Below, piece after piece: positions 1 to 8,846 of a DNA stretch of 64,000 nucleotides (position 1 is the first letter of the stretch; each line of letters starts with the position of its first letter). Below the pieces are notes generated by a model. That model ran no database searches. It worked only from the letters and a program-made list of their open reading frames with translations, and had not been told where the DNA came from. Where the stretch lies: NCBI RefSeq assembly GCF_024584515.1, contig NZ_CP102173.1, positions 2,108,001-2,172,000 on the forward strand, written 5' to 3'. The DNA comes from Aeromicrobium wangtongii. Lineage in GTDB: Bacteria > Actinomycetota > Actinomycetes > Propionibacteriales > Nocardioidaceae. Both the position numbers and the translations under genes were made by a program.

Positions 1-1
1 G

Positions 2-295
2 TGGGGAGCGCACCACAAGCTCCCGACGATCGCCGCCTTCGCGTCCAGCGTCCCCCCGGCCGCCGGTGAGGCCGTGCGTCAGCACCGCGCCGACGGACGT
101 CGTCACATCGCGGTCGGCCAGCTCTTCCTCGCGCCGGGCGTCCTGCCCGACCGGGTCACCGAGCTGGCGTACGAGGCCGGGGCCGTTGCGGTCGCCGAGC
201 CGCTGGGCGTCGACGTCGAGGTCGCCCGGGTCATCCTGGCCCGTTACGCCGTCGGTGCCGTCGACCTGGTGCCGCTCGAGGCGCTGTTCGCCTGA
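2..295 (+). CDS. Sirohydrochlorin chelatase/CbiX-like protein, C-terminal part (5' end outside window)
   Basis: The reading frame is open from the window edge, so only the last 97 residues are seen. The segment 'FLAPGVLPDRV' followed by a short helix and 'EPLGVDVEVARVILARY' is the usual end of CbiX/SirB-type chelatases, which insert Co or Fe into sirohydrochlorin-type tetrapyrroles in the cytoplasm. The catalytic histidines near the N-terminus of the family are not in the window, so activity cannot be judged. It is convergent with ppk2 and separated from it by a perfect hairpin. Family assignment is from memory of conserved C-terminal pattern; a related CobN/CbiX-like fold is the main alternative. 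Confidence 0.6.
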   Translation, partial: WGAHHKLPTIAAFASSVPPAAGEAVRQHRADGRRHIAVGQLFLAPGVLPDRVTELAYEAGAVAVAEPLGVDVEVARVILARYAVGAVDLVPLEALFA

Positions 296-301
296 GCCCT
301 G

Positions 302-344
302 CCCCTTGAGCTTGTCGAAAGGCCCTTTCGACAAGCTCAAGGGG
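302..344. repeat. Palindromic repeat element, full hairpin copy (also possible bidirectional terminator)
   Basis: Two perfect 21-bp arms (302-322 and 324-344) with a single-base centre. The arm core is CCTTGAGCTTGTCGAAAGG. It lies in the 57-bp gap between two convergent genes, so it can act as a terminator in both directions, although no T-tract follows. The same arm recurs at 60238-60306 and 62721-62770 inside coding sequence, so this is a dispersed repeat family rather than only a terminator. Confidence 0.85.
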
Positions 345-352
345 CGAAGGGG

Positions 353-1192
353 TCACAGCGCGGCGAGGCGCTTCTTCTCGGTCTCCACGTCGAAACTGGC
401 CTCGGGCCACCGCAGGTCCATCGCGCGCAGCCGCTCCAGCAGCAGCATCGCGACGGCCCAGTTGCGGTACCACTTGTGGCCGCTGGGCACGAGGTGCCAT
501 GGGGCGTCCTGGCTCGTGCAGCGCGTCAGTGCAACCGCGTACGCGCGCTGGTAGTCGTCCCAGAGCATCCGCTCGTCCAGGTCGCCGCTGTCGTACTTCC
601 AGTACTTGGCCGGATCCTCGAGCCGCGCGGCCAGCCGCTGCTTCTGGTCATCGGTCGTGATGTGCAGGAAGCACTTGATGATGACGCCACCGGAGTCCGT
701 GAAGGCCTGCTCGAAGTCGTTGATCGCCGCGTACCGGCGCTCGATCTCTTCGGGACCGGCGAGCTGGCGCACCTTGCCGATCAGGACGTCCTCGTAGTGG
801 GAGCGGTCGAAGATGCCGATCATCCCGGGCTCGGGCAGCGCCTTCTCGATCCGCCACAGGAAGTCGTGCTCGAGCTCCTCGGGTGTCGGCTTCTTGAACG
901 AGGTGATCGCGAGACCCTGGGGGTCGACGAGGCCTGCGACGTGCTTGACGATGCCACCCTTGCCGGCGGTGTCCATGCCTTGCAGCACGACCAGGACCCG
1001 GGCCGGGCTCGTCCCCGCGCGTCCGCCCGCGAACAGCTTTTCCTGCAGGTCGGCCAGCTCCTCGCCGATCGCCGCGAGGCCCTTCTTCGCATCGGCCTTC
1101 TTGCCGTCGAAGCCGGTCGTGGCCCGCGAGTCGTACCGCGACAGGTCGATCGGTGCGGTCACGGCGAGCTGGGACGACAGGGACTGGGTCAT
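353..1192 (-). CDS. ppk2: Polyphosphate kinase 2 family protein
   Basis: Cytoplasmic PPK2-type enzyme that transfers phosphate between polyphosphate and nucleotides. The 279-residue protein has the family's P-loop 'GMDTAGKGG' at about 72-80 and the Walker B/lid stretch 'GIFDRSHYEDV' at about 126-136, followed by the usual 'YWKYDSGDLDER' region. Length matches single-domain PPK2 proteins (about 230-300). Whether it prefers AMP, ADP or GDP cannot be told from sequence here. ATG start at 1192; divergent from the RibD-like gene with only 38 bp between the starts, so both promoters lie in that gap. Confidence 0.9.
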   Translation of the reverse strand: MTQSLSSQLAVTAPIDLSRYDSRATTGFDGKKADAKKGLAAIGEELADLQEKLFAGGRAGTSPARVLVVLQGMDTAGKGGIVKHVAGLVDPQGLAITSFKKPTPEELEHDFLWRIEKALPEPGMIGIFDRSHYEDVLIGKVRQLAGPEEIERRYAAINDFEQAFTDSGGVIIKCFLHITTDDQKQRLAARLEDPAKYWKYDSGDLDERMLWDDYQRAYAVALTRCTSQDAPWHLVPSGHKWYRNWAVAMLLLERLRAMDLRWPEASFDVETEKKRLAAL

Positions 1193-1218
1193 CTCGGCAG
1201 TATGCAGGACAATCGCCG

Positions 1219-1224
1219 TAGGCT
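1219..1224 (+). promoter_or_regulatory. -10 box TAGGCT of a probable leaderless transcript
   Basis: TAGGCT ends 6 nt before the ATG at 1231, so a start of transcription 7 nt after the box would fall on the first base of the start codon. No Shine-Dalgarno sequence is visible. The same geometry occurs at many other genes in the window. Confidence 0.55.
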
Positions 1225-1230
1225 CCTGCC

Positions 1231-1881
1231 ATGAGCCTGGACGACGCCGAGATCGAGCGCCTGTACGCCTACCCCGACACCGGCCGCCCGTGGGTGCGCA
1301 CCAACTTCGTCGCGACGCTGGACGGAGCCGCCCACGCCGAGGACGGGCGGTCCGGATCGCTCGGTGGCGACGTCGACACCCGCGTCTTCCACGTCCTGCG
1401 CTCCTTGGCGGACGTCATCGTGGTCGGCGCCGGGACGGCACGGATCGAGGGCTACGGACCCGGCGACGTGCCGATAGCGGTCGTCAGCCGCCGACTGGAC
1501 ATCCCCGAGCGGCTCGTCGTGCCGGGGCAGCTGGTCATCACCACCGCGGACGCACCTGCCGACCGGATCGAGCACCTGCGGGAGACCGTGGACGTCATCG
1601 CGCTCGGCCGGGGCCGGGTCGACTGGGTCGCGGTCCTGGCCGAGCTCGCCGACCGCGGCTGGCACCGCGTGCTGTGCGAGGGAGGACCGACGCTGCACGG
1701 GGAGCTGGTCGCCCTGGACCTGGTCGATGAGGTCTGCCTGACGATCGCCCCGGTGCTGGCCGCCGGCGACGCGCCCCGCATCGCGCACGGGGCGCAGTCC
1801 GTCGACCGGGCGATGCGACTGGGCCACTGCGTCGCTGCCGAGGACGTGCTTCTGACCCGGTGGGTGCGCGAGCGAGCGTAG
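1231..1881 (+). CDS. RibD C-terminal-domain (pyrimidine reductase/DHFR-like) protein
   Basis: 216-residue stand-alone RibD_C protein. The N-terminal 'VRTNFVATLDG' and 'VIVVGAGTARIEGYG' and the C-terminal 'LCEGGPTLHGELVALDLVDEV' are the classic NADPH-binding landmarks of the dihydrofolate-reductase-like pyrimidine reductase family. In riboflavin synthesis this domain reduces the ribosyl side chain, but no deaminase domain is attached and no other rib gene is nearby, so it may be a general NADPH-dependent reductase. Start ATG 1231 chosen because of the immediately upstream -10 box and lack of alternative starts. Confidence 0.8.
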   Translation: MSLDDAEIERLYAYPDTGRPWVRTNFVATLDGAAHAEDGRSGSLGGDVDTRVFHVLRSLADVIVVGAGTARIEGYGPGDVPIAVVSRRLDIPERLVVPGQLVITTADAPADRIEHLRETVDVIALGRGRVDWVAVLAELADRGWHRVLCEGGPTLHGELVALDLVDEVCLTIAPVLAAGDAPRIAHGAQSVDRAMRLGHCVAAEDVLLTRWVRERA

Positions 1882-1908
1882 GCTGGCGCCGACGAAGGGA
1901 TCCATCTC

Positions 1909-2397
1909 ATGTTTGACGTTGCACTTCTCATCGAGCGCCAGCTCAAGGACCTCGACGCCGACCAGGTCATCGCCCTGCACGAAGGGCTTGACGACACGGT
2001 GCGATACCACCTGCTCATGCCCGTGGACATCTCCTCCGCCGCGATGGTCACCTCCGTGGGCGCGCTGGGCGGTCAGGTCGTCCCGGTGGCCGATCCGCTC
2101 CTGACCGAGGAGGTCCAGGACAGCATCGAGGAGGCCGGTCAGGACGAGCTCGAGGCGAGCGCCGCGCTGCTCACGGCCCGCGGCCAGGAGGTCACCGCCA
2201 CGCTGACCCAGGACGATCCGGTCGACGCGCTGGTGCAGCTGGTCAAGGACACCAAGTCCTCCGAGGTCATCATCTTGACCGAGCCGCACGTCGTGAAGGA
2301 GTTCCTGCACGTCGACTGGAACTCTCGCGCGAAGCGCAAGCTCGACGTACCGAGCGTCCGCCTGCTCGAGCACGTGCCGTTCGACGCCCAGCAGTAA
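1909..2397 (+). CDS. Conserved hypothetical protein, universal-stress-like fold possible
   Basis: 162 residues, acidic, no signal peptide or membrane segment. The gene starts 28 bp after the previous one and has a GAAGGGA ribosome site. The pattern of alternating strands and helices, and a C-terminal segment 'VIILTEPHVVKEFLHVDW' followed by a basic patch and 'VPSVRLLEHVPF', resembles the end of UspA-like domains where a small nucleotide-binding loop precedes the last strand; the canonical G-x2-G-x9-G-S/T motif is not present. I do not recognise a precise family. Confidence 0.75.
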   Translation: MFDVALLIERQLKDLDADQVIALHEGLDDTVRYHLLMPVDISSAAMVTSVGALGGQVVPVADPLLTEEVQDSIEEAGQDELEASAALLTARGQEVTATLTQDDPVDALVQLVKDTKSSEVIILTEPHVVKEFLHVDWNSRAKRKLDVPSVRLLEHVPFDAQQ

Positions 2398-2422
2398 CGG
2401 GGGCGGCGCTGGCGTGCGGCCG

Positions 2423-2428
2423 TAGGCT
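2423..2428 (+). promoter_or_regulatory. -10 box TAGGCT of a probable leaderless transcript
   Basis: TAGGCT lies exactly 6 nt before the msrB ATG (2435), as for the gene at 1231. Confidence 0.5.
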
Positions 2429-2434
2429 GGTCGC

Positions 2435-2860
2435 ATGAGCAAGCAGAGCGAGAAGACGTACGCCGTCGACAAGACCGACGCGGAGTGGAAGGCCGAGCTG
2501 AGCCCGGCCGAGTACCAGGTGCTGCGCAAGGCCGGCACGGAGCGGCCGTTCAGCTCGTCGTACGAGACCGACCCGACCGTCGGCGTGTACGCGTGCCGGG
2601 CGTGCGGGTCCGAGCTGTTCCGCAGCGAGACCAAGTTCGACGCGCACTGCGGCTGGCCGGCGTTCTACGCCCCGCTGGCCGAGGACCGGGTCGAGTACAT
2701 CGAGGACCGCTCGATGTTCGGCGTCCGCACCGAGGTGCGCTGCGCCAACTGCGGCTCCCACCTGGGGCACGTGTTCGAGGGCGAGGGATTCGCCACCCCG
2801 ACCGACCAGCGGTACTGCATCAACGGCGTCTCGCTGACGCTTCAGCCCGACGCCAAGTAG
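2435..2860 (+). CDS. msrB: Peptide-methionine (R)-S-oxide reductase
   Basis: MsrB reduces methionine-R-sulfoxide in proteins with thioredoxin as electron donor (a thioredoxin gene lies at 39897). The 141-residue protein shows both zinc CxxC pairs ('CRACGS' at about 55 and 'CANCGSHLGHVF' at about 103), the 'HCGWPAFYAP' active-site wall and the catalytic Cys in 'RYCINGVSL' near the C-terminus. Full length for the family. It is convergent with hemQ, only 15 bp apart. No fused MsrA domain. Confidence 0.95.
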   Translation: MSKQSEKTYAVDKTDAEWKAELSPAEYQVLRKAGTERPFSSSYETDPTVGVYACRACGSELFRSETKFDAHCGWPAFYAPLAEDRVEYIEDRSMFGVRTEVRCANCGSHLGHVFEGEGFATPTDQRYCINGVSLTLQPDAK

Positions 2861-2875
2861 CCCGCGGAAGACCCG

Positions 2876-3592
2876 TCAGGGCCAGAGGGTGACGAGCTCG
2901 CTGACGGAGTGCGCCTTGCCGGTGTAGAACGGGATCTCCTCGCGGACGTGGCGGCGTGCCTCGGTCGCGCGCAGCTCGCGCATCAGGTCGACGATGCGGT
3001 GCAGCTCGTCGGCCTCGAAGGCCAGCATCCACTCGTAGTCGCCGAGGGCGAACGAGGCGACGGTGTTCGCGCGCACGTCCGGGTAGTCGCGCGCGGCCAT
3101 GCCGTGCTCCTTGAGGATCGCGCGGCGCTCGTCGTCGGGCAGCAGGTACCACTCGTACGAGCGGACGAACGGGTATACGCAGACGTACGACCGCACCTGC
3201 TCCTCGGCCATGAACGCGGGGATGTGCGAGCGGTTGAACTCGGCCGGGCGGTGCAGCGCCATCTGCGACCACACGGGCACCATGCGCGATCCGAGTGCCG
3301 TGCGACGGAAGGCGTTGTACGCCGCCTGCAGCGCCTCGCTGGTGGGCGCGTGCCACCAGATCATGAGGTCGGCGTCGGCGCGGATGCCGCTCACGTCGTA
3401 GGTGCCGCGGACGATCGTGTCGTCGGCGGCGAGCTTCGCGATCAGCGCATCGACCTCGTCGGCCTCGGCCTGCCGGTCGGCGTCGCCGAGCACGCGGTCC
3501 AGCCGGAACACCGACCACATCGTGTAACGGATGGTCTCGTTGATGTCCTTGGCGAGCTTGCCCTTGTTGGGGATCGGCGCAGCAGCAGTCAT
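2876..3592 (-). CDS. hemQ: Coproheme decarboxylase (chlorite-dismutase family)
   Basis: HemQ/ChdC carries out the last step of the coproporphyrin-dependent heme pathway of Gram-positive bacteria: oxidative decarboxylation of coproheme to heme b. The 238-residue protein has the family signatures '[22 protein letters not shown]', '[12 protein letters not shown]' with the conserved reactive tyrosine region, and '[14 protein letters not shown]' carrying the proximal histidine region. The start is the ATG at 3592, which overlaps the hemY stop as ATGA; the open frame continues further upstream but that part lies inside hemY and is not family-like. Last gene of hemE-hemY-hemQ. Confidence 0.92.
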   Translation of the reverse strand: MTAAAPIPNKGKLAKDINETIRYTMWSVFRLDRVLGDADRQAEADEVDALIAKLAADDTIVRGTYDVSGIRADADLMIWWHAPTSEALQAAYNAFRRTALGSRMVPVWSQMALHRPAEFNRSHIPAFMAEEQVRSYVCVYPFVRSYEWYLLPDDERRAILKEHGMAARDYPDVRANTVASFALGDYEWMLAFEADELHRIVDLMRELRATEARRHVREEIPFYTGKAHSVSELVTLWP

Positions 3593-4920
3593 GCGTCCAT
3601 TGTCCCAGCGGCGGTCAACCGGCGGGCCGCGGCCCGTCCCGATGCGATGACCGCCGGGATGCCCACGCCCCGGTAGGCCGCTCCGCAGACCTCGAGCCCG
3701 GGTGCAGCCGCGAGTGCCCGGTCGATCGTGTCGACCCGGTCGAGGTGGCCCACGTCGTACTGCGGCAGGCCGCCGCCCCAGCGCCGGACGAGCCGGTCGG
3801 TGGGATCGGGCAGGGTGCCGTAGGCCCGGCGCAGGTCGGTCAGCGCGCGACCGGCCAGGTCGGCGTCGTCGTGCTGCAGCAGCGTCGTCTCGCCGGCGCG
3901 GCCGACCGAGGTGCGGATCACGGTGCGCCCGCTCTCGCCGACCCACCCCCACTTGTTGGAGGCAACCGTCGCGGCCTTGATGAACGTCCCGTCCACCGGT
4001 GGGACGAGGAAGCCCGATCCCTCCGGGACGACCGCGTCGTCGAACACGAAGGTGATGATCGCCATGCTGGCGTAGTCGATCGCGGCCAGCGCGAATGCGG
4101 CCTCCGGGACCTCCTCGGCCAGCAGGCGGGCCGCTGCAGGGGCAGGGGCCGCCACCACGACGGTGTCCACGTCGATGACCTCGACATCGGTCGTCGGGCC
4201 GACCGAGACGCGCCAGCCGTCGGACGTCCGCGCCAGCGCACGCACCGTGGAGTCCAGGCGCACCTCGATGCCGGGCGTCGACGCCACGGCCGCCGGCAGC
4301 TGTCCCACTCCCCCGACCAGGCCGGCGAAGACGGGGCCGGACGCCGTCGCGGCGGCCCGGGCGGCCGCGGCTGCCGTCAGCAGGTCCTCGCCGAGCGCGG
4401 CGATCTGCGGGGTCGTCGCCCGCAGCGACAGGTGATCGGTGAGCCCGGCGTAGACACCGCCGAGCAGCGGCTCGACGAGGCGGTCCAGCACGTCACGGCC
4501 CAGGCGCTCGGTGACGAACTCTGCCACCGACACGTCCTCGGTGGGCACCGGCAGGATGCGCGGGTCGGCCAGCTCGGCGATGCCGGACGCCGCGAGGGCG
4601 GCGGGATCGGCGGGGATGCCCATGACCGTCGGTGGCATCGGCCGCAGCGCGCCGTGGGTCCAGATCGCCGCCGTCGTGGTCTGCGGGTGCACCATCTTGT
4701 CGCCCAGCCCGACGGCGCGGATCAGGTCGATGCCCTCCGGGCGCCGCGCCAGGATCGACTCCGCGCCCACGTCGAGGGTCAGGCCGCCGACCTTCTCCAG
4801 GCGCAGCTTGCCGCCGAGACGGTCCGACCCCTCCAGGACGACGACCTCGGCGCCCGAGGACGCGAGCTCGTGCGCGGCCGCGAGACCGGCCATGCCACCA
4901 CCGACGACTGCGACGCGCAC
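3589..4920 (-). CDS. hemY: Coproporphyrinogen III/protoporphyrinogen oxidase
   Basis: 443-residue FAD enzyme with an N-terminal dinucleotide-binding motif '[15 protein letters not shown]', a substrate-binding middle domain, and the C-terminal FAD segment '[21 protein letters not shown]' typical of HemG/HemY (CgoX). In actinobacteria this enzyme oxidises coproporphyrinogen III to coproporphyrin III, matching the presence of hemQ downstream. Four bases separate it from hemE, and its stop overlaps the hemQ start, so the three genes are one transcript. The ferrochelatase partner (cpfC/hemH) is not in the window. Confidence 0.92.
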   Translation of the reverse strand: MRVAVVGGGMAGLAAAHELASSGAEVVVLEGSDRLGGKLRLEKVGGLTLDVGAESILARRPEGIDLIRAVGLGDKMVHPQTTTAAIWTHGALRPMPPTVMGIPADPAALAASGIAELADPRILPVPTEDVSVAEFVTERLGRDVLDRLVEPLLGGVYAGLTDHLSLRATTPQIAALGEDLLTAAAAARAAATASGPVFAGLVGGVGQLPAAVASTPGIEVRLDSTVRALARTSDGWRVSVGPTTDVEVIDVDTVVVAAPAPAAARLLAEEVPEAAFALAAIDYASMAIITFVFDDAVVPEGSGFLVPPVDGTFIKAATVASNKWGWVGESGRTVIRTSVGRAGETTLLQHDDADLAGRALTDLRRAYGTLPDPTDRLVRRWGGGLPQYDVGHLDRVDTIDRALAAAPGLEVCGAAYRGVGIPAVIASGRAAARRLTAAGTMDA

Positions 4921-4924
4921 GGGA

Positions 4925-5962
4925 CTACGCCGGCTCGTAGGAGTGGACGAAGTCGACCAGACGGGTCAGTGAGTCCGGGTCGGTCGCCGGCAGCACGCCG
5001 TGACCGAGGTTGAACACGTGACCCGGGGCGGCGCGACCGGCCTCGATGACCTCGGCGGCGCGCGCGTGGACGAACTCGGTCGGCGCGAACAGCGTCGTCG
5101 GGTCGAGATTGCCCTGGACGGCCTTGCCCGGGCCGATGCGGCGCACGGCCTCGTCCAGCGGGACCCGCCAGTCGACGCCGACGACGTCCGCTCCGGCATC
5201 GCCCATCGCGTGCAGCAGCTCGCCGGTGCCGACGCCGAAGTGGATGCGCGGTACATCCAGGTCGGCGACCGACGCGAGCACGGCAGCCGAGTGCGGCTTG
5301 ACGTAGGTCTCGTAGTCGGCCAGCGACAGGTGCCCGGCCCAGGAGTCGAACAGCTGGATCGCCGAGGCACCCGCCTCGACCTGCAGACGCAGGAACTGAC
5401 CCGCGATGGCGGCCATCCGGCCGAGCAGCGCGTGCCACAGGTCAGGATCGGAGTACATCAGCTGCTTGGTCAGGCGGTGGTCCCGCGACGGGCCGCCCTC
5501 GACGAGATAGGACGCAAGGGTGAACGGCGCTCCGGCGAAGCCGATCAGCGGGGTGGACCCCAGCTCGCCGACGAGAGCGGTGACCGCGTCGGTGATCGAG
5601 GTGACGTCGTCCGGCTCGACGTCGCGGAACTGCGCGAGCTGCTCGAACGAGCGGACGGGCTCGGCGACGACCGGGCCGGTGCCCGGCACGATGTCCAGGT
5701 CGACGCCGATCGCCTTGAGCGGCACGACGATGTCGGAGAAGAAGATGGCCGCGTCGACGCCGTGCCGGCGGACGGGCTGCATCGTGATCTCCACGACCAT
5801 GTCGGTGCGGAAGCAGGAGTCCAGCATCGCGGTGCCCTCGCGGATCGCGAGGTACTCGGGGAGGGAACGTCCGGCCTGGCGCATGAACCACACCGGCGTG
5901 TGGGCCGGGCGCTCGCCGCGGCAGGCCTGCAGGAAGGCGCTGTCTGTCAGAGTCGAGGTCAC
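4925..5962 (-). CDS. hemE: Uroporphyrinogen decarboxylase
   Basis: HemE removes four acetate carboxyls from uroporphyrinogen III to give coproporphyrinogen III in the cytoplasm. The 345-residue protein has the invariant '[15 protein letters not shown]' near residue 23, 'FSDIVVPL' with the catalytic aspartate region, '[12 protein letters not shown]' and the C-terminal '[13 protein letters not shown]'. GTG start at 5962 follows a divergent 70-bp promoter region shared with the DUF3000 gene. First gene of the heme operon. Confidence 0.95.
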   Translation of the reverse strand: MTSTLTDSAFLQACRGERPAHTPVWFMRQAGRSLPEYLAIREGTAMLDSCFRTDMVVEITMQPVRRHGVDAAIFFSDIVVPLKAIGVDLDIVPGTGPVVAEPVRSFEQLAQFRDVEPDDVTSITDAVTALVGELGSTPLIGFAGAPFTLASYLVEGGPSRDHRLTKQLMYSDPDLWHALLGRMAAIAGQFLRLQVEAGASAIQLFDSWAGHLSLADYETYVKPHSAAVLASVADLDVPRIHFGVGTGELLHAMGDAGADVVGVDWRVPLDEAVRRIGPGKAVQGNLDPTTLFAPTEFVHARAAEVIEAGRAAPGHVFNLGHGVLPATDPDSLTRLVDFVHSYEPA

Positions 5963-6020
5963 CCCTGCAGTCTCTCAGGTCGTGCGGAGTGTCGCTGCCT
6001 CCCCCTGAGGCTCTCGGACC

Positions 6021-6026
6021 TACGAT
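6021..6026 (+). promoter_or_regulatory. -10 box TACGAT of a probable leaderless transcript
   Basis: TACGAT ends 6 nt before the GTG start at 6033; no ribosome-binding site precedes that start. Confidence 0.5.
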
Positions 6027-6032
6027 CACAGG

Positions 6033-6626
6033 GTGGCAGTCCGCAATGAGATCGACCGCACACCTGCTCAGTTCACGCAGGCGGTCGCCGAGATCCGTCA
6101 GGCCGTCCTCCGGCCCGAGGTGGTGGTGGACGAGATGCCCGCGCCCCAACGCATCGCCCCGCACGCCTTCGCGATGAGCGGCGACGTCATCGTCGACGAC
6201 GACGAGCTCGCCACGGGCCGGTTCATCCTGCTGCACGACCCGGCCGGCAACGACGCCTGGAACGGGACGTTCCGCTGCGTCACCTTCGCCCGCGCCGAGA
6301 TCGACGCCGACATGGCGGCCGACCCCGTGCTGTCCAGCGTCGGCTGGAGCTGGCTCACCGAGGCACTCGACGCCTACGGGAGCGCCTACTCGGCGGCCAG
6401 CGGCAGCGTCACGGTCGTCCGGTCCGACGGATTCGGCGAGATGGAGGCCGACGGCTCCAGCGCCCAGATCGAGGTCCGTGCGTCGTGGACACCCGAGATG
6501 GACCGTCCCGGCGGCGACACCGGCGGTCACGCGGCCGCCTGGTCGAACCTGCTGTGCGCCATCGCCGGCCTCCCACCACTGGCGCCCGGGGTCATCCCGC
6601 TGCAGCGCAGACGGGGTCCGCGTTGA
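6033..6626 (+). CDS. DUF3000 family protein
   Basis: 197-residue actinobacterial protein. It has the DUF3000 pattern: an N-terminal 'FTQAVAEIRQAV' helix, 'FRCVTFARAEID' and 'GWSWLTEALD', and a C-terminal 'HAAAWSNLLCAIAGLPPLAPGVIPL'. No catalytic motif or membrane segment is visible and the function is unknown to me. The start is a GTG with a -10 box 6 nt upstream. Its TGA overlaps a TTG that can start the RNase D gene, so the two are probably translationally coupled; this neighbourhood with an RNase D-type protein is common in actinobacteria. Confidence 0.85.
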   Translation: MAVRNEIDRTPAQFTQAVAEIRQAVLRPEVVVDEMPAPQRIAPHAFAMSGDVIVDDDELATGRFILLHDPAGNDAWNGTFRCVTFARAEIDADMAADPVLSSVGWSWLTEALDAYGSAYSAASGSVTVVRSDGFGEMEADGSSAQIEVRASWTPEMDRPGGDTGGHAAAWSNLLCAIAGLPPLAPGVIPLQRRRGPR

Positions 6627-7867
6627 CATCAGACGAGAACATGGCCGCGGACGAGGTGGCACCCGAGCCGGTGCAGCCCGAGGCCCCGCGGCTCGAGCTG
6701 CGCGATCCACTCCCCCCGGTCGTCGACACCGAGGCGGCGCTGGAGGACACCTGCGCCCGGATCATGGCCGGCACCGGTCCCATCGCGCTGGACGCCGAAC
6801 GTGCCTCCGGCTATCGCTACTCCCAGCGGGCCTATCTGATCCAGGTGCGCCGCGAGGGTTCGGGCACCCACCTGATCGACCCCATCGCCTTCGACAGCCT
6901 CGTGCCCCTCGACACGGCCTTCGACGGCAACGAGTGGATCCTGCACGCCGCCACCCAGGACCTCATGTGCCTGGCCGAGGTGGGCCTGTACCCCGAGAAG
7001 CTCTTCGACACCGAGCTGGCCGGGCGACTGCTCAACCTGCCGCGGGTCGGGCTGGCCGCGCTCGTCGAGCACTACCTCGGCCTCAGCCTGGCCAAGGAGT
7101 TCTCCGCCGCGGACTGGTCCACCCGTCCGCTGCCGGAGCCGTGGTTGGTCTACGCCGCGCTCGACGTCGAGGTGCTCATCGAGCTGCGCGACCTGATCGA
7201 CGCCGACCTGATCGCGGCGGGCAAGCGGGAGTGGGCGGCCGAGGAGTTCGAGTCGCTGCTGCTGTTCCAGGGCCCGCCCGAGCGCAAGGAGCCGTGGCGG
7301 CGGACGTCGGGCCTGCACAAGGCCCGTGGCCGGCGCGCCCTCGGCATCGTGCGCGAGATCTGGCAGGCACGAGACCGCATCGCCGCGGACCGCGACACGA
7401 CACCGGGCCGCATCCTGCCCGATGCCTCGATCCTCGAGCTGGCCACGACCCCGCCGCAGGACCTCAACGCCCTCAAGGGCATGCGGATCATGCGCAATCG
7501 CGGTCCCCGCCGGTTCATGAGCGAGTGGTTCGACGCGATCGAGCGCGGTCTGACGCTGGACGAGCACGAGCTGCCGACCACCAACCAGCGCATCGACGGC
7601 CCCCCGCCGCCCCGCGCGTGGGCGGACAAGAACCCGGAGGCAGCCGAGCGGCTGGCACGCGGCCGCGAGATCGTGACCGAGCTCGCCGAGACCCACGACC
7701 TGCCCACCGAGAACCTGATCAGCCCGCAGCTCGTGCGCAACCTCGCGTGGGAGCCGCCGGCCGAGGTCAGCGTCGACACGGTGGCGGACGCGCTGCGCGA
7801 CCAAGGCGCCCGTGAGTGGCAGATCGGCCTGGTCGCTGGGCCCCTGGCCGACGCCTTCTCTTCCTGA
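6623..7867 (+). CDS. Ribonuclease D-like 3'-5' exoribonuclease with HRDC domain
   Basis: DEDDy-type exonuclease followed by a helicase-and-RNase-D C-terminal (HRDC) domain. The acidic motifs are visible: 'ALDAERASG' (D-x-E), 'HAATQDL', a 'FDTELAGRLL' aspartate, and 'YAALDVEVL' (Y-x3-D). The HRDC-type helices follow around 'HKARGRRALGIVREIW', with an actinobacterial C-terminal extension. It is expected to trim 3' ends of structured RNAs in the cytoplasm. Start: TTG at 6623 gives TTGA overlap with the upstream stop (414 residues); ATG at 6641 is the alternative (408 residues). Confidence 0.85.
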   Translation: MTSDENMAADEVAPEPVQPEAPRLELRDPLPPVVDTEAALEDTCARIMAGTGPIALDAERASGYRYSQRAYLIQVRREGSGTHLIDPIAFDSLVPLDTAFDGNEWILHAATQDLMCLAEVGLYPEKLFDTELAGRLLNLPRVGLAALVEHYLGLSLAKEFSAADWSTRPLPEPWLVYAALDVEVLIELRDLIDADLIAAGKREWAAEEFESLLLFQGPPERKEPWRRTSGLHKARGRRALGIVREIWQARDRIAADRDTTPGRILPDASILELATTPPQDLNALKGMRIMRNRGPRRFMSEWFDAIERGLTLDEHELPTTNQRIDGPPPPRAWADKNPEAAERLARGREIVTELAETHDLPTENLISPQLVRNLAWEPPAEVSVDTVADALRDQGAREWQIGLVAGPLADAFSS

Positions 7868-7887
7868 ATTCACAGCCCCGCGCCACC

Positions 7888-7906
7888 TCAGGTGAGCATT
7901 GCCTGG
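7888..7906 (+). promoter_or_regulatory. Candidate iron box (DtxR/IdeR-type operator) upstream of efeU
   Basis: The 19-bp stretch TCAGGTGAGCATTGCCTGG matches the DtxR/IdeR consensus TWAGGTWAGSCTWACCTWA at 13 of 19 positions by eye. It ends 3 bp before the -10 box TAGACT (7910-7915), itself 6 nt before the efeU GTG. Position and sequence fit iron-dependent repression of an iron permease; the match is imperfect. Confidence 0.5.
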
Positions 7907-7921
7907 CCTTAGACTTCCGAA

Positions 7922-8794
7922 GTGCTCGCCAACTTCCTCATCGGACTGCGCGAGGGGCTGGAAGCCAGCCTCGTCGTCAGCATCCTGATCGCCTACCTGG
8001 TCAAGACCGGGCGACGGCACGACATCCGGCACATCTGGGCCGGCGTCGCGACCGCCGTGGTGCTGGTGGTCGCGATCTTCACCGCGATCAACATCGCGAT
8101 GGGTTCGCTGCCCTTCCGCACCCAGGAGCTGGTCGGCGGGTCCTTGTCGGTCCTGGCGGCCGGTCTGGTCACGTGGATGATCTTCTGGATGCGCCGGACG
8201 GCGCGCGGACTGAAGAAGGGCCTCGAGAGCGAGCTGGAGGACGCCGTGACGCTCGGACCGCTCGCCGTGGCCGTCGTGGCCTTCCTGACCGTCGGGCGCG
8301 AAGGGCTGGAGACCGCAGCGATCATGTACGGGACCGTCGCGTACACCGACCGCGCCACCCCGTTCATCGGCTCGGCCGGCGGGCTGCTCGTCGCAGTGGT
8401 CCTGGGCTACCTGATCTACCGGGGCGCGATCACGGTCAACCTCGGCAAGTTCTTCACGGTCACCGGCTACCTGCTGATCATCGTCGCCGCGGGCGTGCTG
8501 GCGTACGGCGTCTACGACCTGCAGGAGGCCGGGTTCCTGCCGCGCCTGACCGGCACGGTCGGCGGGATCGGTCACCTCGGCAACGCGGTCTTCGACATCT
8601 CCTCGACGATCCCGCCCGACAGCTGGTACGGCACCCTGCTGAAGGGCACGGTGAACTTCCAGCCCAATCCCTCGTGGCTGCAGAGCATCGCCTGGGCGGG
8701 CTACCTCATCCCGGTCCTGTGGCTGTACTCCCGCAAGCCCCGACCCGCCGGCTCGCAGCCGCAGCCGACGGCGGTGGGCGCCGCCACCGATTGA
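7922..8794 (+). CDS. efeU: FTR1/EfeU-type high-affinity iron permease
   Basis: Integral membrane protein with seven predicted transmembrane helices and the two R-E-x-x-E iron-binding motifs of the FTR1 family: 'LREGLEASLVV' near residue 9 and 'GREGLETAAIMYG' near residue 125. In E. coli EfeU works with the periplasmic EfeO and the heme peroxidase EfeB, but neither is next to it here, so this is an orphan permease or its partners are elsewhere. GTG start at 7922 behind a -10 box; candidate iron box upstream. 290 residues, normal length. Confidence 0.9.
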   Translation: MLANFLIGLREGLEASLVVSILIAYLVKTGRRHDIRHIWAGVATAVVLVVAIFTAINIAMGSLPFRTQELVGGSLSVLAAGLVTWMIFWMRRTARGLKKGLESELEDAVTLGPLAVAVVAFLTVGREGLETAAIMYGTVAYTDRATPFIGSAGGLLVAVVLGYLIYRGAITVNLGKFFTVTGYLLIIVAAGVLAYGVYDLQEAGFLPRLTGTVGGIGHLGNAVFDISSTIPPDSWYGTLLKGTVNFQPNPSWLQSIAWAGYLIPVLWLYSRKPRPAGSQPQPTAVGAATD

Positions 8795-8846
8795 GCCTCG
8801 GGGTTACCGTGTCTGCCATGACGGCCGCACCCCGGAGAACCACTCG

